Source: Paraburkholderia sp. SOS3
GTDB lineage: Bacteria > Pseudomonadota > Gammaproteobacteria > Burkholderiales > Burkholderiaceae
Assembly (NCBI RefSeq): GCF_001922345.1
Contig: NZ_CP018812.1
Span: 1,736,001 to 1,800,000 of the forward strand
Reading direction: 5' to 3'
Length of the DNA: 64,000 nucleotides
Shown: one piece after another, positions 42,752 through 50,819 of the stretch
Numbering within the stretch: position 1 is the first letter of the stretch
How the letters are laid out: each line of letters starts with the position of its first letter
The notes under the pieces: model-generated
The model's database searches: none
What the model was told of the DNA's origin: nothing
The model's input: the letters and a program-made list of their open reading frames with translations, nothing else
Made by a program: the position numbers and the translations under genes

Positions 42752-43036
42752 ATGAAACTCGTTCAATCGCTCGTCGTGGCTGCCGCTCTTGCTATTCCCG
42801 CTGTGTCGTCGTTCGCTCAATCGAATGCGGCGGGCGCACCGGTCAATCCGCAGGTATCGCATGTGAACGACGCGACCCAGGATTCCGGCGGCGTGGCGGA
42901 TGGCACGTCGGCGTCGGGAAGCCATCAGCATCTGCGTGCGTTCCGTAGCGATGTATCGCGCCTGGGCCACAAGATTCAAGGTTCGATTCGTCCCGATGCA
43001 AACGATGGGATGAAGCCGATTTACTTCGGTTCATAA
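42752..43036 (+). CDS. Small exported protein of unknown function
   Basis: A 94-residue protein with a signal peptide (MKLVQSLVVAAALAIPAVSSFAQ, cleaved near residue 23). The mature part is polar, ending DGMKPIYFGS, and contains the segment LRAFRSDVSRLGHKIQGS. It resembles the many short DUF4148-like exported proteins of Burkholderia but lacks the usual LTRAEV start. A GGAGGTAAGGAT ribosome site supports the ATG at 42752. The 179 bp upstream contain no other gene, and a strong hairpin follows. Confidence 0.75.
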   Translation: MKLVQSLVVAAALAIPAVSSFAQSNAAGAPVNPQVSHVNDATQDSGGVADGTSASGSHQHLRAFRSDVSRLGHKIQGSIRPDANDGMKPIYFGS

Positions 43037-43112
43037 ATCGCCGCGTTGAATTTCACAGGGCCGCACGACGTTTTTGCTTCAGACGGTGTGTGTCTCTGGT
43101 AGCAACGCAATC

Positions 43113-43142
43113 GAAAGCGCGCAGATTATCGTGCGCGCTTTC
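43113..43142 (+). terminator. Hairpin terminator between convergent genes
   Basis: GAAAGCGCGCA (43113-43123) pairs with TGCGCGCTTTC (43132-43142), a perfect 11-bp stem with an 8-base loop. It is followed by GCGTTTTG. Its symmetrical A- and T-rich ends suit termination in both directions, between the exported-protein gene and the minus-strand gene at 43224. Confidence 0.7.
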
Positions 43143-43223
43143 GCGTTTTGAAAAGACATGTCGCTGCGCGTGCATTGCGTTGCGAATCTCGTCCGTTTCG
43201 ATCACGGTTTCCACCGCAGTGGC

Positions 43224-43841
43224 TTAGCCCGCGTCTCCGGAGCTGATGACCCTCTGAATGCTGCTCAGCATCTGTGCCAGATATCGCAGCAAGCCGACCG
43301 TATCGCCGAACTCCATGAAGCCGGGCTGCTCTCCATCGGAGAACAGGAGGGTGCCATCGAGCTTCGCATCGATGACGAGGTCGCCGTAAGCGGCATGCGG
43401 GCGGTATTCATCCGCGTTGAGCCGGAACGTATTGTTGTTGAGCGCCGCGTCGCGCAGACGCATCAGAAACTGCACCTCGGGCGCTCGTGAATCCGACATC
43501 TGATGAACTTCGAAGAAGTCTGCCACCGCGACGATCGCGTTCATACTCGGAATGCGCGTCGCGAAGGCGAGGCGCCGAGCAGCGTCGCTGAACGCCGGCC
43601 ACTCGGGCACATCCGCCGGCGGCGTGCGTTTGGTCGGCGCGCCGTCCGCGGCGAGCGCACGGTCTTCGCCGGTGGTGCGCGTGACCGCGAACAGCGGCTC
43701 CGCTGCACTGAGGTCCGGTGCTTTTTCGCCTTTATCGATCCATTCGGCAAGCATGCTCGCGTATGCGGAGAGGCTCAGCAGCTGTGCATTGATAAAAGCG
43801 ATTGCTGGATTGCATGAGTTGCGCGAATAAGTTTGGGGCAT
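43224..43841 (-). CDS. Conserved protein of unknown function
   Basis: A 205-residue soluble protein with no recognised motif. It is helical in its first 35 residues (PAIAFINAQLLSLSAYASMLAEWIDKG). The middle includes WPAFSDAARRLAFATRIPSMNAIVAVADFFEVHQ, and a structured end GLLRYLAQMLSSIQRVISSG follows. A GGAG ribosome site supports the ATG at 43841. It may belong to a phasin-like or Burkholderia-restricted family, but I cannot assign one. It stands alone. Confidence 0.55.
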   Translation of the reverse strand: MPQTYSRNSCNPAIAFINAQLLSLSAYASMLAEWIDKGEKAPDLSAAEPLFAVTRTTGEDRALAADGAPTKRTPPADVPEWPAFSDAARRLAFATRIPSMNAIVAVADFFEVHQMSDSRAPEVQFLMRLRDAALNNNTFRLNADEYRPHAAYGDLVIDAKLDGTLLFSDGEQPGFMEFGDTVGLLRYLAQMLSSIQRVISSGDAG

Positions 43842-44040
43842 GTCGGCTCCTGCAGGTCGGTGAGCGTTGCGTGCTTCGTGCAACGCTCATGCCCGCTCGC
43901 GTCTGCTCGCGTCTGCTCGTGTCTGTTCGTAATTATCAGCTCGACATGCCGCTTTGTGCGAGGCTAGTGCATCAATGGCCGGTGGGAGTGGACCGCCCTC
44001 GTGCGAATTGCACACTCAGCGAAATAACCGGCTACGGTGT

Positions 44041-44643
44041 TCAGCGGCCGAACGCGATCAGGTCCTTGAAGATCAGGTGGCCCCAGGTTTTCCCCCGCCC
44101 ATGCACGAGCAGTCCGCCTTCAGAAAGCCCGCCGAGCTGGATTGGCGCGAAACCGAGCTGTTGCGCAAGCGCACCGATCTTCCCCGCGGCGCCGCCGTCG
44201 TCGTCGCTCGCGAGGAACACGACCCGCCTGCCACCGTGTACGGCCGGATCCTGGTCAAGAACGGCAGCGACCAGATGATTGAAGCCTTTCACCACGCTCG
44301 CGCCGGTGAACGTCCTCGCGACGAAAGCAGAGGACGGGAGACCGCCCAGGTCCTCGAGCGGGGCCTGAGTGTTCATCGCGTCGACGACGGTCTTCCCGCT
44401 CCAGTCGGGCAATGCTTTTGCGACCTCCGGGTGCGACTCGAAACGGACTGCCAAAAAGATGACGTCTGCCTTGACGGCTTCGGCCACGGTTGTGGGAATG
44501 ATCGTCGGTCCGATCGCGGCCGCATCGGCTGCAAAGCTTGCCGGATCGCGCGTGGTTGCAACGGCCACTTCGATGCCTTTGCGGGCGAACGCCCTGGCAA
44601 GTGCGTGGCCGATCTTGCCGAAGCCAATGATGGCGTAACTCAT
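44041..44643 (-). CDS. NADP-binding, F420-reductase-like oxidoreductase
   Basis: A 200-residue Rossmann-fold protein opening MSYAIIGFGKIGHALARAFARKG, the cofactor motif of the F420:NADP oxidoreductase/NADP-oxidoreductase family. KADVIFLAVRFESH and KTVVDAMNTQ are further family landmarks, with a late VVFLASDDDGGAAGKIGALAQQLGF. Bacteria of this type lack F420, so a different hydride partner is likely. It is co-oriented with two SDR genes (27-bp gap) and is probably part of their operon, under the LysR gene at 46289. Confidence 0.82.
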   Translation of the reverse strand: MSYAIIGFGKIGHALARAFARKGIEVAVATTRDPASFAADAAAIGPTIIPTTVAEAVKADVIFLAVRFESHPEVAKALPDWSGKTVVDAMNTQAPLEDLGGLPSSAFVARTFTGASVVKGFNHLVAAVLDQDPAVHGGRRVVFLASDDDGGAAGKIGALAQQLGFAPIQLGGLSEGGLLVHGRGKTWGHLIFKDLIAFGR

Positions 44644-44670
44644 AGGTTCCTCCTTCGTTTCCCGTTGCGC

Positions 44671-45438
44671 TCAGAGCTTGTAACCGCCGCTCGCTTCAAT
44701 TGTCTGGCCGGTCACCCAATGGCCTTCGTCCGAGGCCAGGAACGCCACGACGGCGGCGATTTCCGAAGGCTCGCCAAAGCGGCCCAGCGCGATCTGGGCT
44801 TCGACCGCCTTGACGAGTTCGGGATTCTGCCGAAAATCGGCGTTCGCATCGGTTCGCGTGAAGCCCGGCGCTACGGCGTTCGCGGTGATGCCGCGCGGCC
44901 CCAGTTCGATGGCGAGCGTATGCGTCAGCGTGTTGATGGCCGCTTTTGCCATCGAGTAGACGGGCGCAACCGTCACGGGCTTGGTGGCGGCAGCGGAAGA
45001 AATGTTGATGATGCGTCCGCCTTCGGCGAGGCGATCGAGCGCGGCCTGAACGATGAAGAAGGGCGCGCGCGCGTAGACCGCCATCAAGGTATCCCAACTT
45101 TCCGGCGTCGCTTCCCTGAAGCCAAGCCAGCCGGTATTGCCCGCGTTATTGACCAGAATGTCGAGGGTTGTGCTGCCGTTGCGCCGGGTGAATTCGTCGT
45201 CGAGATTCTCGAACAAGGCGGGGACGGTGGCCGGATCGACGAGATCCGCATGGATCGCGAACGCGGTGCCTCCCGCTTTCTCAATGGCCGCGACCGCTTC
45301 ATCCGCGCTCGATTTGCTTGCGTTGTAGGTGAGCGCGACTGTCGCACCGTCCATTGCAAGACGTTCTGCGATGGCGCGGCCGATGCCCCGCGATGCACCG
45401 GTAACAAGCGCTGTTTTGCCCTTTAGCGATGGTGTCAT
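44671..45438 (-). CDS. Short-chain dehydrogenase/reductase
   Basis: A 255-residue classical SDR: TGASRGIGRAIAERL near the N-terminus, DILVNNAGNTGWLG, the active serine in INISSAAATKPVT, PVYSMAKAAINTL with the Y..K pair, and the C-terminal TGQTIEASGGYKL. The length and ending are typical of glucose 1-dehydrogenase or 3-oxoacyl-reductase relatives. It lies 12 bases after the upstream SDR and 27 bases before the NADP protein. The substrate is unknown. Confidence 0.88.
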   Translation of the reverse strand: MTPSLKGKTALVTGASRGIGRAIAERLAMDGATVALTYNASKSSADEAVAAIEKAGGTAFAIHADLVDPATVPALFENLDDEFTRRNGSTTLDILVNNAGNTGWLGFREATPESWDTLMAVYARAPFFIVQAALDRLAEGGRIINISSAAATKPVTVAPVYSMAKAAINTLTHTLAIELGPRGITANAVAPGFTRTDANADFRQNPELVKAVEAQIALGRFGEPSEIAAVVAFLASDEGHWVTGQTIEASGGYKL

Positions 45439-45450
45439 CGTTTTTTCTCC

Positions 45451-46185
45451 TCAGAGTTGCGCGAGACCACCGTCGACGGCGACCTCGCTGGCGGTCATGA
45501 AACTGCTGTCCGATGACGCGAGAAAGGCGGCTACCGCCCCGATCTCCGCTGGATCGGCCATACGCTGAAGCGGATTCATCGAGGCGAAGACCTTCTGGCC
45601 TTCTTCGCCTAGCGCTGCCTTCGCGAGTTCGGTCGCGGTCGGCCCGGGCGACAGCACGTTGACCCGGATGCCGGTGCCCTTCAGGTCTTCGGCCCAGGTC
45701 CGGGCGAGGTTGCGCACCGCTGCCTTGCTCGCGCTGTAGGCCGCGAATGCCGGCGCTCCCGTGGTGCCGGCGCTCGATCCGGTCAGGATGATCGAACCGC
45801 CTGGGCCCATCAGCGGCAGCGCCTTCTGCACCGTAAAGATCGTTCCTTTGACATTGGTGTCGAACGTGTCGTCGATGTGCCCGGCGGTGATCTGACCGAG
45901 CGGAAGCGGGCTTCCAGTTCCGGCGTTGGCGAAGACGATGTCGAGCGTTCCGCGCTCGGCCTTCACCGCTGCATAAAGCCGGTCGAGGTCGGCGAGGCTC
46001 GAGACCGAGCCGTTCACCGCGCGGGCATTCGGCCCAAGTTCGGCCACACCGGCGTCGAGCGCTTCCTGGCGGCGGCCGAAGATGAAGACAAAGGCGCCTT
46101 CCTCGATGAAGCGCCTCGCTGCGGCACGGCCGATACCGGTGCCGCCGCCGGTGATCACGGCGGTCTTTCCATTCAGTCTGTTCAT
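45451..46185 (-). CDS. Short-chain dehydrogenase/reductase
   Basis: A 244-residue classical SDR with ITGGGTGIGRAAARRF, IVFANAGTGSPLPLG (an unusual FANAG for NNAG), the serine in LTGSSAGTTGAP, AAYSASKAAVRNLARTW and the C-terminal TASEVAVDGGLAQL. It is first in the minus-strand set (SDR, SDR, NADP protein) and divergent from the LysR gene, with a 103-bp spacer that holds a LysR-type box. FANAG-type SDRs are common in LysR-linked oxidoreductase clusters. The substrate is unknown. Confidence 0.88.
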   Translation of the reverse strand: MNRLNGKTAVITGGGTGIGRAAARRFIEEGAFVFIFGRRQEALDAGVAELGPNARAVNGSVSSLADLDRLYAAVKAERGTLDIVFANAGTGSPLPLGQITAGHIDDTFDTNVKGTIFTVQKALPLMGPGGSIILTGSSAGTTGAPAFAAYSASKAAVRNLARTWAEDLKGTGIRVNVLSPGPTATELAKAALGEEGQKVFASMNPLQRMADPAEIGAVAAFLASSDSSFMTASEVAVDGGLAQL

Positions 46186-46260
46186 TCGTGCATCCTTCGA
46201 AAAATTCGACAGACACGATTCTGCGGCTCTTGATTCATGAAGCCAATTGACGAAAGATGT

Positions 46261-46275
46261 ATAGTTACCATCTAT
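46261..46275. promoter_or_regulatory. LysR-type box
   Basis: ATAGTTACCATCTAT is an ATAG-N7-CTAT inverted repeat of the T-N11-A form. It lies 13 bases before the LysR start, in the spacer shared with the SDR operon. A second palindrome TAGATATCTA overlaps the LysR ATG (46280-46289). Confidence 0.6.
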
Positions 46276-46288
46276 TTTTTAGATATCT

Positions 46289-47227
46289 ATGCTCGACAAC
46301 GTCACCATCAATCAATTGCGCGCCTTCGTCGCCGTGTGCGATCAGGGAAGCTTTTCAGGGGCTGCACGGGAGTTGAGGCGTGCACAGTCGGCGATCAGTC
46401 ACGCGATCGGCGCGCTCGAAAACGCGTTCGATGTAGCGCTGTTCGAGCGCAACACGCGCAAAGCGACGCTTACCGCTGCGGGTCGCAGTCTGCTGCCTGA
46501 TGCTCGTGGGGTGATCTCGCGCACCGAGGAAATGAAGATGCGCGCGGTTTCGATCGCGGAGGCCGGGGTTCCGCAGGTCTCGATTGCTGTGGATACCTAT
46601 TTTTCTCGCGCGCATCTGATTGAATGCCTGCGCACGCTGCAGGCGGACTTTCCGACGGTTGCCATCAATCTGCGCATGACGACCATGCAGGGTGGAGAGC
46701 GTCTGGTTCTCGAAGGCACCTGCGCGTTGGCGGTGACGATCACGGATGTGCCGGAGCTGAGCCCGGGCACCATAGAAAGGGATCATTTATGCGATGCGCA
46801 GATGGTGACCGTCTGTGCGCCATCGCATCCGCTGGCCTCAAGCGGGGGGCCGGTTTCGCGCGAGGAATTTGGGCGGCACATCCAGCTTGTCGTCACCGAC
46901 AATCAGCCCGATGCCGAAAAGACGCAACAGGGGGTCGCGAGTGAACGCCAGTGGTGGGTGAACGACCTCGGCGCGAAGCATGATCTGCTCAGGGGCGGCT
47001 TGTGCTGGGGGCATATGCCGCGCCATATGGTCGAGGAAGATCTTGTAAAGGGAACACTGGTCAAACTTCAACGACGTGCATGGCACATGCGCGCCCTCAC
47101 GTTCATGATCTCGCACCGGCGCGGGTACTCGTTTTCCGAATGCGAGACACGGTTGGTCGAACTGCTTGGGCGTTGTCATGCTTCGCAAAGGGGGAAGACG
47201 AGGGAGAAAGTAGTGCGCGGTCGCTGA
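46289..47227 (+). CDS. LysR-family regulator
   Basis: A 312-residue LysR regulator. The HTH is at residues 4-62 (VTINQLRAFVAVCDQGSFSGAARELRRAQSAISHAIGALENAFDVALFER). The effector domain begins near 92 (QVSIAVDTYFSRAHLIECL). It is divergent from the two SDR genes and the NADP protein, with a LysR box between, and is their likely regulator. The stop is followed by 165 bp with no gene before the convergent hydrolase. Confidence 0.9.
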   Translation: MLDNVTINQLRAFVAVCDQGSFSGAARELRRAQSAISHAIGALENAFDVALFERNTRKATLTAAGRSLLPDARGVISRTEEMKMRAVSIAEAGVPQVSIAVDTYFSRAHLIECLRTLQADFPTVAINLRMTTMQGGERLVLEGTCALAVTITDVPELSPGTIERDHLCDAQMVTVCAPSHPLASSGGPVSREEFGRHIQLVVTDNQPDAEKTQQGVASERQWWVNDLGAKHDLLRGGLCWGHMPRHMVEEDLVKGTLVKLQRRAWHMRALTFMISHRRGYSFSECETRLVELLGRCHASQRGKTREKVVRGR

Positions 47228-47392
47228 CGGCTACTGAACGTACGGAGTGGCACATTCTCGTCTACGTCAGACGAAGACTGGCTGGCCTGACCGCAAACAA
47301 ACGCTTCTCCGCCATGGAGACGATTACGAAGCTGCGCGTCGACAGGCTGGTAGCGGGTCATGTCGCTCGATTCGGGACGCGCGTCGACGTGC

Positions 47393-48595
47393 TTACTGAG
47401 ATCGGGTTTGATAACGGCCTTGAAAGAAGGGGCCGCCGCGGCCGAATACGATCTCGGCGAACCGTTCGCCGATGCGACGATGCGCACGGCCATCAGGGTG
47501 GAGTTGGTCGGGAAGCGGCAGATCGGCAAAATCCCGCTGTCCGTACAGGTCAAGTCCGTCGAGGTAGTGAAGGTGTGGATCGGCCACCGCACGCAGTTGC
47601 ACGATACGCCGCAATGCCTCCCGGATGACGGTCAGTGTCAATTTCCCAGCCGTGCGCTCGGCAGGGTCGCCGGTCGCGCGAAACGACACCTTTCCTGCCA
47701 TCAGCGCACTTTGATCGAATGCTCCGGGACCTGGCGTGTTTTCGTGAATCAAGCAGTAAAGCGGCGAAATGACGAGCAGCGGCGTCGTCGGGTGGCCTTC
47801 GCGGATCGTGTCGAGGAAACCATGAACCGCTGGCGTAAAGGCGCGTAGACGCATCAAATCGGTGTTGACGAGGTTGATGCCGATTTTCAGACTGATCAGG
47901 TCGGCCGGGGTGTCTCGCATCGCTCGAGCAGTGAACGGATCCAGTAGAGCGCTACCTCCGAAGCCGAGATTGATGAGCTCCACGTTGCCGCGCGAGGCAG
48001 CGAGCGCGGGCCAGATAGCCGTGGGGCTGTCGCCATTGGATCCCTGGCTGATCGAGCTGCCGTGGTGCAGCCACACCCTTCGACCATGGTCGGAGTCAGG
48101 GCGGATGCGGGCGTTGGTACGCAACGCAATGAGCTCGGTCATTTCGTTGTGCGGCATCCATATCTCGACTTTCTTGTCGTGGCCCGGCAGATCGCCAAAG
48201 CGAACGGTGCCGACTGGACCTGACTGTTTCGAAGCGGTACCGACGGCCATGTCGATCGTGGTGACGTCTCCGCCGGCCGCGCTGCTCTGCCCGACGAGTC
48301 GACCGTCGATGAGGAGGTCATACACGCCCGCAGGCCGCGGCGGGATACCGGCATAGATGTACCGGGTCGGAAGCACATCGATTTCGATGACTGTCGCATG
48401 AGTGTGGAACACCAGTCGCACTCCCGAGGGCTGCGCCTCGGCCATTGCCAGTTGCGGATCCGCGCATTGAGCCCGAGCTCGAGCGGGAAGGCGGTGCGGC
48501 ATGTGCCCGCGGCTGGTCGGTTCCAATTCGAGGGCGCCACGTAACAGTTCGAGTGATATGGGCGTGGTGAACCAGGTCTGCGGGCTGTTGGGCAT
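47393..48595 (-). CDS. SGNH/GDSL-type hydrolase
   Basis: A 400-residue esterase-like protein. The N-terminal ~165 residues form a beta-rich domain (VRLVFHTHATVIEIDV, GVYDLLIDGRLV). The SGNH core follows: block I HHGSSISQG with the probable nucleophile S181, block II glycine in NLGFGGSALLDP, block III asparagine region in ISLKIGINLVNTD, and block V D-x-x-H in PDQLHPDGRAH near residue 365. No signal peptide is visible. The two-domain form resembles carbohydrate esterases that act on acetylated sugars. Substrate unknown. Confidence 0.8.
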   Translation of the reverse strand: MPNSPQTWFTTPISLELLRGALELEPTSRGHMPHRLPARARAQCADPQLAMAEAQPSGVRLVFHTHATVIEIDVLPTRYIYAGIPPRPAGVYDLLIDGRLVGQSSAAGGDVTTIDMAVGTASKQSGPVGTVRFGDLPGHDKKVEIWMPHNEMTELIALRTNARIRPDSDHGRRVWLHHGSSISQGSNGDSPTAIWPALAASRGNVELINLGFGGSALLDPFTARAMRDTPADLISLKIGINLVNTDLMRLRAFTPAVHGFLDTIREGHPTTPLLVISPLYCLIHENTPGPGAFDQSALMAGKVSFRATGDPAERTAGKLTLTVIREALRRIVQLRAVADPHLHYLDGLDLYGQRDFADLPLPDQLHPDGRAHRRIGERFAEIVFGRGGPFFQGRYQTRSQ

Positions 48596-48812
48596 AGGAT
48601 CCTTGCAAGTGGAGTAACGAGCTTAACAAACCGTGCGCGGTTGCCGAACCGCTCATAGCCAATAACGGTCGTTCGTTGCGGTCAACTGAACGACTCATCG
48701 CCAGATTGCGGATCTGGGGAACGGCGTCGCACGCGGCGCATGAAAACCTTATCGGATGGAGCGGTTCCGCCGGTCGACCAAAGCGGACCGAACGTCGTCG
48801 GAACGTTCAGGT

Positions 48813-49556
48813 TCAGCATGATTCGGCCAAGACCAAGGCGTCCGCGCCGGCGGCAATGCGAAGCGGACACGATGGGTCGTTCACCGCGCGCCACACCGCT
48901 TGCGCAACGTCCAGTGCGCGCGTGACCAGCGACGTCTGCCCCATTCCAGCAAAGACAGTCTGCGTGAAGGCCGCGTACTCCTCGGGCGCGGTGCCTTGCA
49001 TGCGGGACCGCGCGTTTTCGCCAAAGGATGTTTCCGGCGCCCGGCCTGGCAGCACCAGGTTCACCCGAACGTTGAACGGCTCAAGTTCCTGCGCCAGGGA
49101 CTCGGTGAATGCGTTGACCGCCGCCTTGCTCGCTGTGTAGACGGACAGCAGAGGCAGCGACTTCAAGGTCACACTCGAACTGACATTCACGATGACTCCC
49201 GCTTTGCGTTCGCGGAATTGAGGCAGCACCGCCTGGGTCATCGCGATCGTCCCAAACGTGTTGGTCTCGAACAGCTCGCGAGCGACTTGCATCGACGTGC
49301 CTTCCAGCGCGGCCAGCATGCCGATCCCTGCGTTGTTGACCAAAGCGTCGATCGGACCTGCCGCCTGCACGGCCTCGCGGATGCTGTCCGGATGGGTGAC
49401 GTCGAGGGCGAGCACACGCAGACGTTTGGAGCGCGGCATCGAATCCTCGCGCGGCGTTCGCATCGTGGCGACCACCTTCCAGTCGCGGTCGAGGAAATAG
49501 CGCGCGGTTTCGAGGCCAAAGCCGGATGAGCATCCGGTGATCAGAACGGTTTTCAT
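48813..49556 (-). CDS. Short-chain dehydrogenase/reductase
   Basis: A 247-residue SDR with TGCSSGFGLETARYF near the N-terminus, ALVNNAGIGMLAALEG, the serine in VNVSSSVTLKSLP and SVYTASKAAVNAFTESLAQEL. The middle contains LPGRAPETSFG. This resembles the oxidoreductases often placed beside AraC regulators. The ATG at 49556 was chosen; the upstream frame is open but contains no motif. It is divergent from the AraC gene (100-bp spacer) and is its probable target. Substrate unknown. Confidence 0.87.
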   Translation of the reverse strand: MKTVLITGCSSGFGLETARYFLDRDWKVVATMRTPREDSMPRSKRLRVLALDVTHPDSIREAVQAAGPIDALVNNAGIGMLAALEGTSMQVARELFETNTFGTIAMTQAVLPQFRERKAGVIVNVSSSVTLKSLPLLSVYTASKAAVNAFTESLAQELEPFNVRVNLVLPGRAPETSFGENARSRMQGTAPEEYAAFTQTVFAGMGQTSLVTRALDVAQAVWRAVNDPSCPLRIAAGADALVLAESC

Positions 49557-49656
49557 CAGGACATGCCGTGGGTTGATTGCGGAATCGAGACGATAAGACG
49601 CCGCAACCGGACTTGCTACAATCGAAAGTCCACATTTTCTTTGCAAGAGTCCAAAC

Positions 49657-50571
49657 ATGATTGACCCCTTGGCGGAGGTGGTCACGTTGCTTCAGCCTCG
49701 CGCACGATTCGCGAAAGTGGTCAATGGCGCGGGTTCATGGGGCGTTCGCCGTTCGGAAGTCGGCCAACCCTTTTACTGCGTGATCCTTGAAGGTTCCTGC
49801 CGCCTTGCAGTCGACGGACCGAAGCCGATCGCCCTGAACGAAGGCGACTTCGTGCTGATTCCCGCGGCGTATGACTTCACGATGTCGAGCATCGAGCCAA
49901 CGACATCGAAGGCCTTCGATATGGCGCCCGTTGCGGTATCCGCTGCCGAGTTCAGAGTCGGCGCTCAAAGCGGTCCACCTGACGTTCGACTGCTCGTGGG
50001 GCACTTCACCTTCGGCTCGCCTGACGCAGCTTTGCTCGTTTCGCTTCTTCCGCAACTCGTGCACGTTCGCGCACAGAAGAGACTGGCCACGCTTGTGCAA
50101 TTAGTGGGTGACGAATCTCACGCGCAACGGCCCGCGCGAGAGGTCGTGCTAGCACGGCTGCTCGAGGTTCTGATGATCGAGGCGTTGCGGTTCACTGCGG
50201 GCACGGCGGCGTCGCCGGGCCTGTTGCGCGGGCTTGCCGACGAGCGCCTTGCGCTTGCAATCCGACTGGTTCACGGAAGTCCGGCCCGGCCCTGGACGGT
50301 TGCGCAACTGGCGAAGGAAGCAGCGCTATCGCGTTCGGCATTCTTCGAACGGTTCACCCGAGCAGTGGGCGTCCCGCCAATTGAGTACCTGCTCGCCTGG
50401 CGTATGGCAATCGCGAGGAACATGCTGCGGCACGATAAGCGGAGTATTGCGGAAGTCGCACAACGCGTTGGTTACAGTTCTGCCAGCACCTTTAGCGTTG
50501 CATTTACCCGCCACGTCGGACTGTCGCCAACACGGTATGCACAGGAGCAAATGCGAGCTTCGTCCGCGTAG
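49657..50571 (+). CDS. AraC-family regulator with cupin domain
   Basis: A 304-residue regulator. The N-terminal cupin-6 domain (residues ~15-190) includes GQPFYCVILEGSCRLAVDG and EGDFVLIPAAYDFTM. The C-terminal double HTH (~200-300) has WTVAQLAKEAALSRSAFFERFTRAVG, then RSIAEVAQRVGYSSASTFSVAFTRHVGLSPTRY, the AraC signature. It is divergent from the SDR gene at 48813 and very probably controls it. Regulators of this form respond to small organic molecules; the inducer is unknown. Confidence 0.9.
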   Translation: MIDPLAEVVTLLQPRARFAKVVNGAGSWGVRRSEVGQPFYCVILEGSCRLAVDGPKPIALNEGDFVLIPAAYDFTMSSIEPTTSKAFDMAPVAVSAAEFRVGAQSGPPDVRLLVGHFTFGSPDAALLVSLLPQLVHVRAQKRLATLVQLVGDESHAQRPAREVVLARLLEVLMIEALRFTAGTAASPGLLRGLADERLALAIRLVHGSPARPWTVAQLAKEAALSRSAFFERFTRAVGVPPIEYLLAWRMAIARNMLRHDKRSIAEVAQRVGYSSASTFSVAFTRHVGLSPTRYAQEQMRASSA

Positions 50572-50819
50572 TCCGCGTTACGTGAACTGGCTGGGCTGAA
50601 ATGCGGTATGCCAAATGACGGCGAACGACCGCAGTTGGACCCGAAAAGGATCTTCGCTGACGCCGGGCTCGATCACGCGATTCGGATCGCCAGGCGATAG
50701 TCGTCTTGCAGCGACTCCTCGAAATAGGCAGCCGGCGGACAGGCAGTTGATTCACAGGTGTTTTCGGAATTTTGTCGCGGTAAGGCGCGCGCTCGGCGGC
50801 GGCACGACGCCGACGCTAG

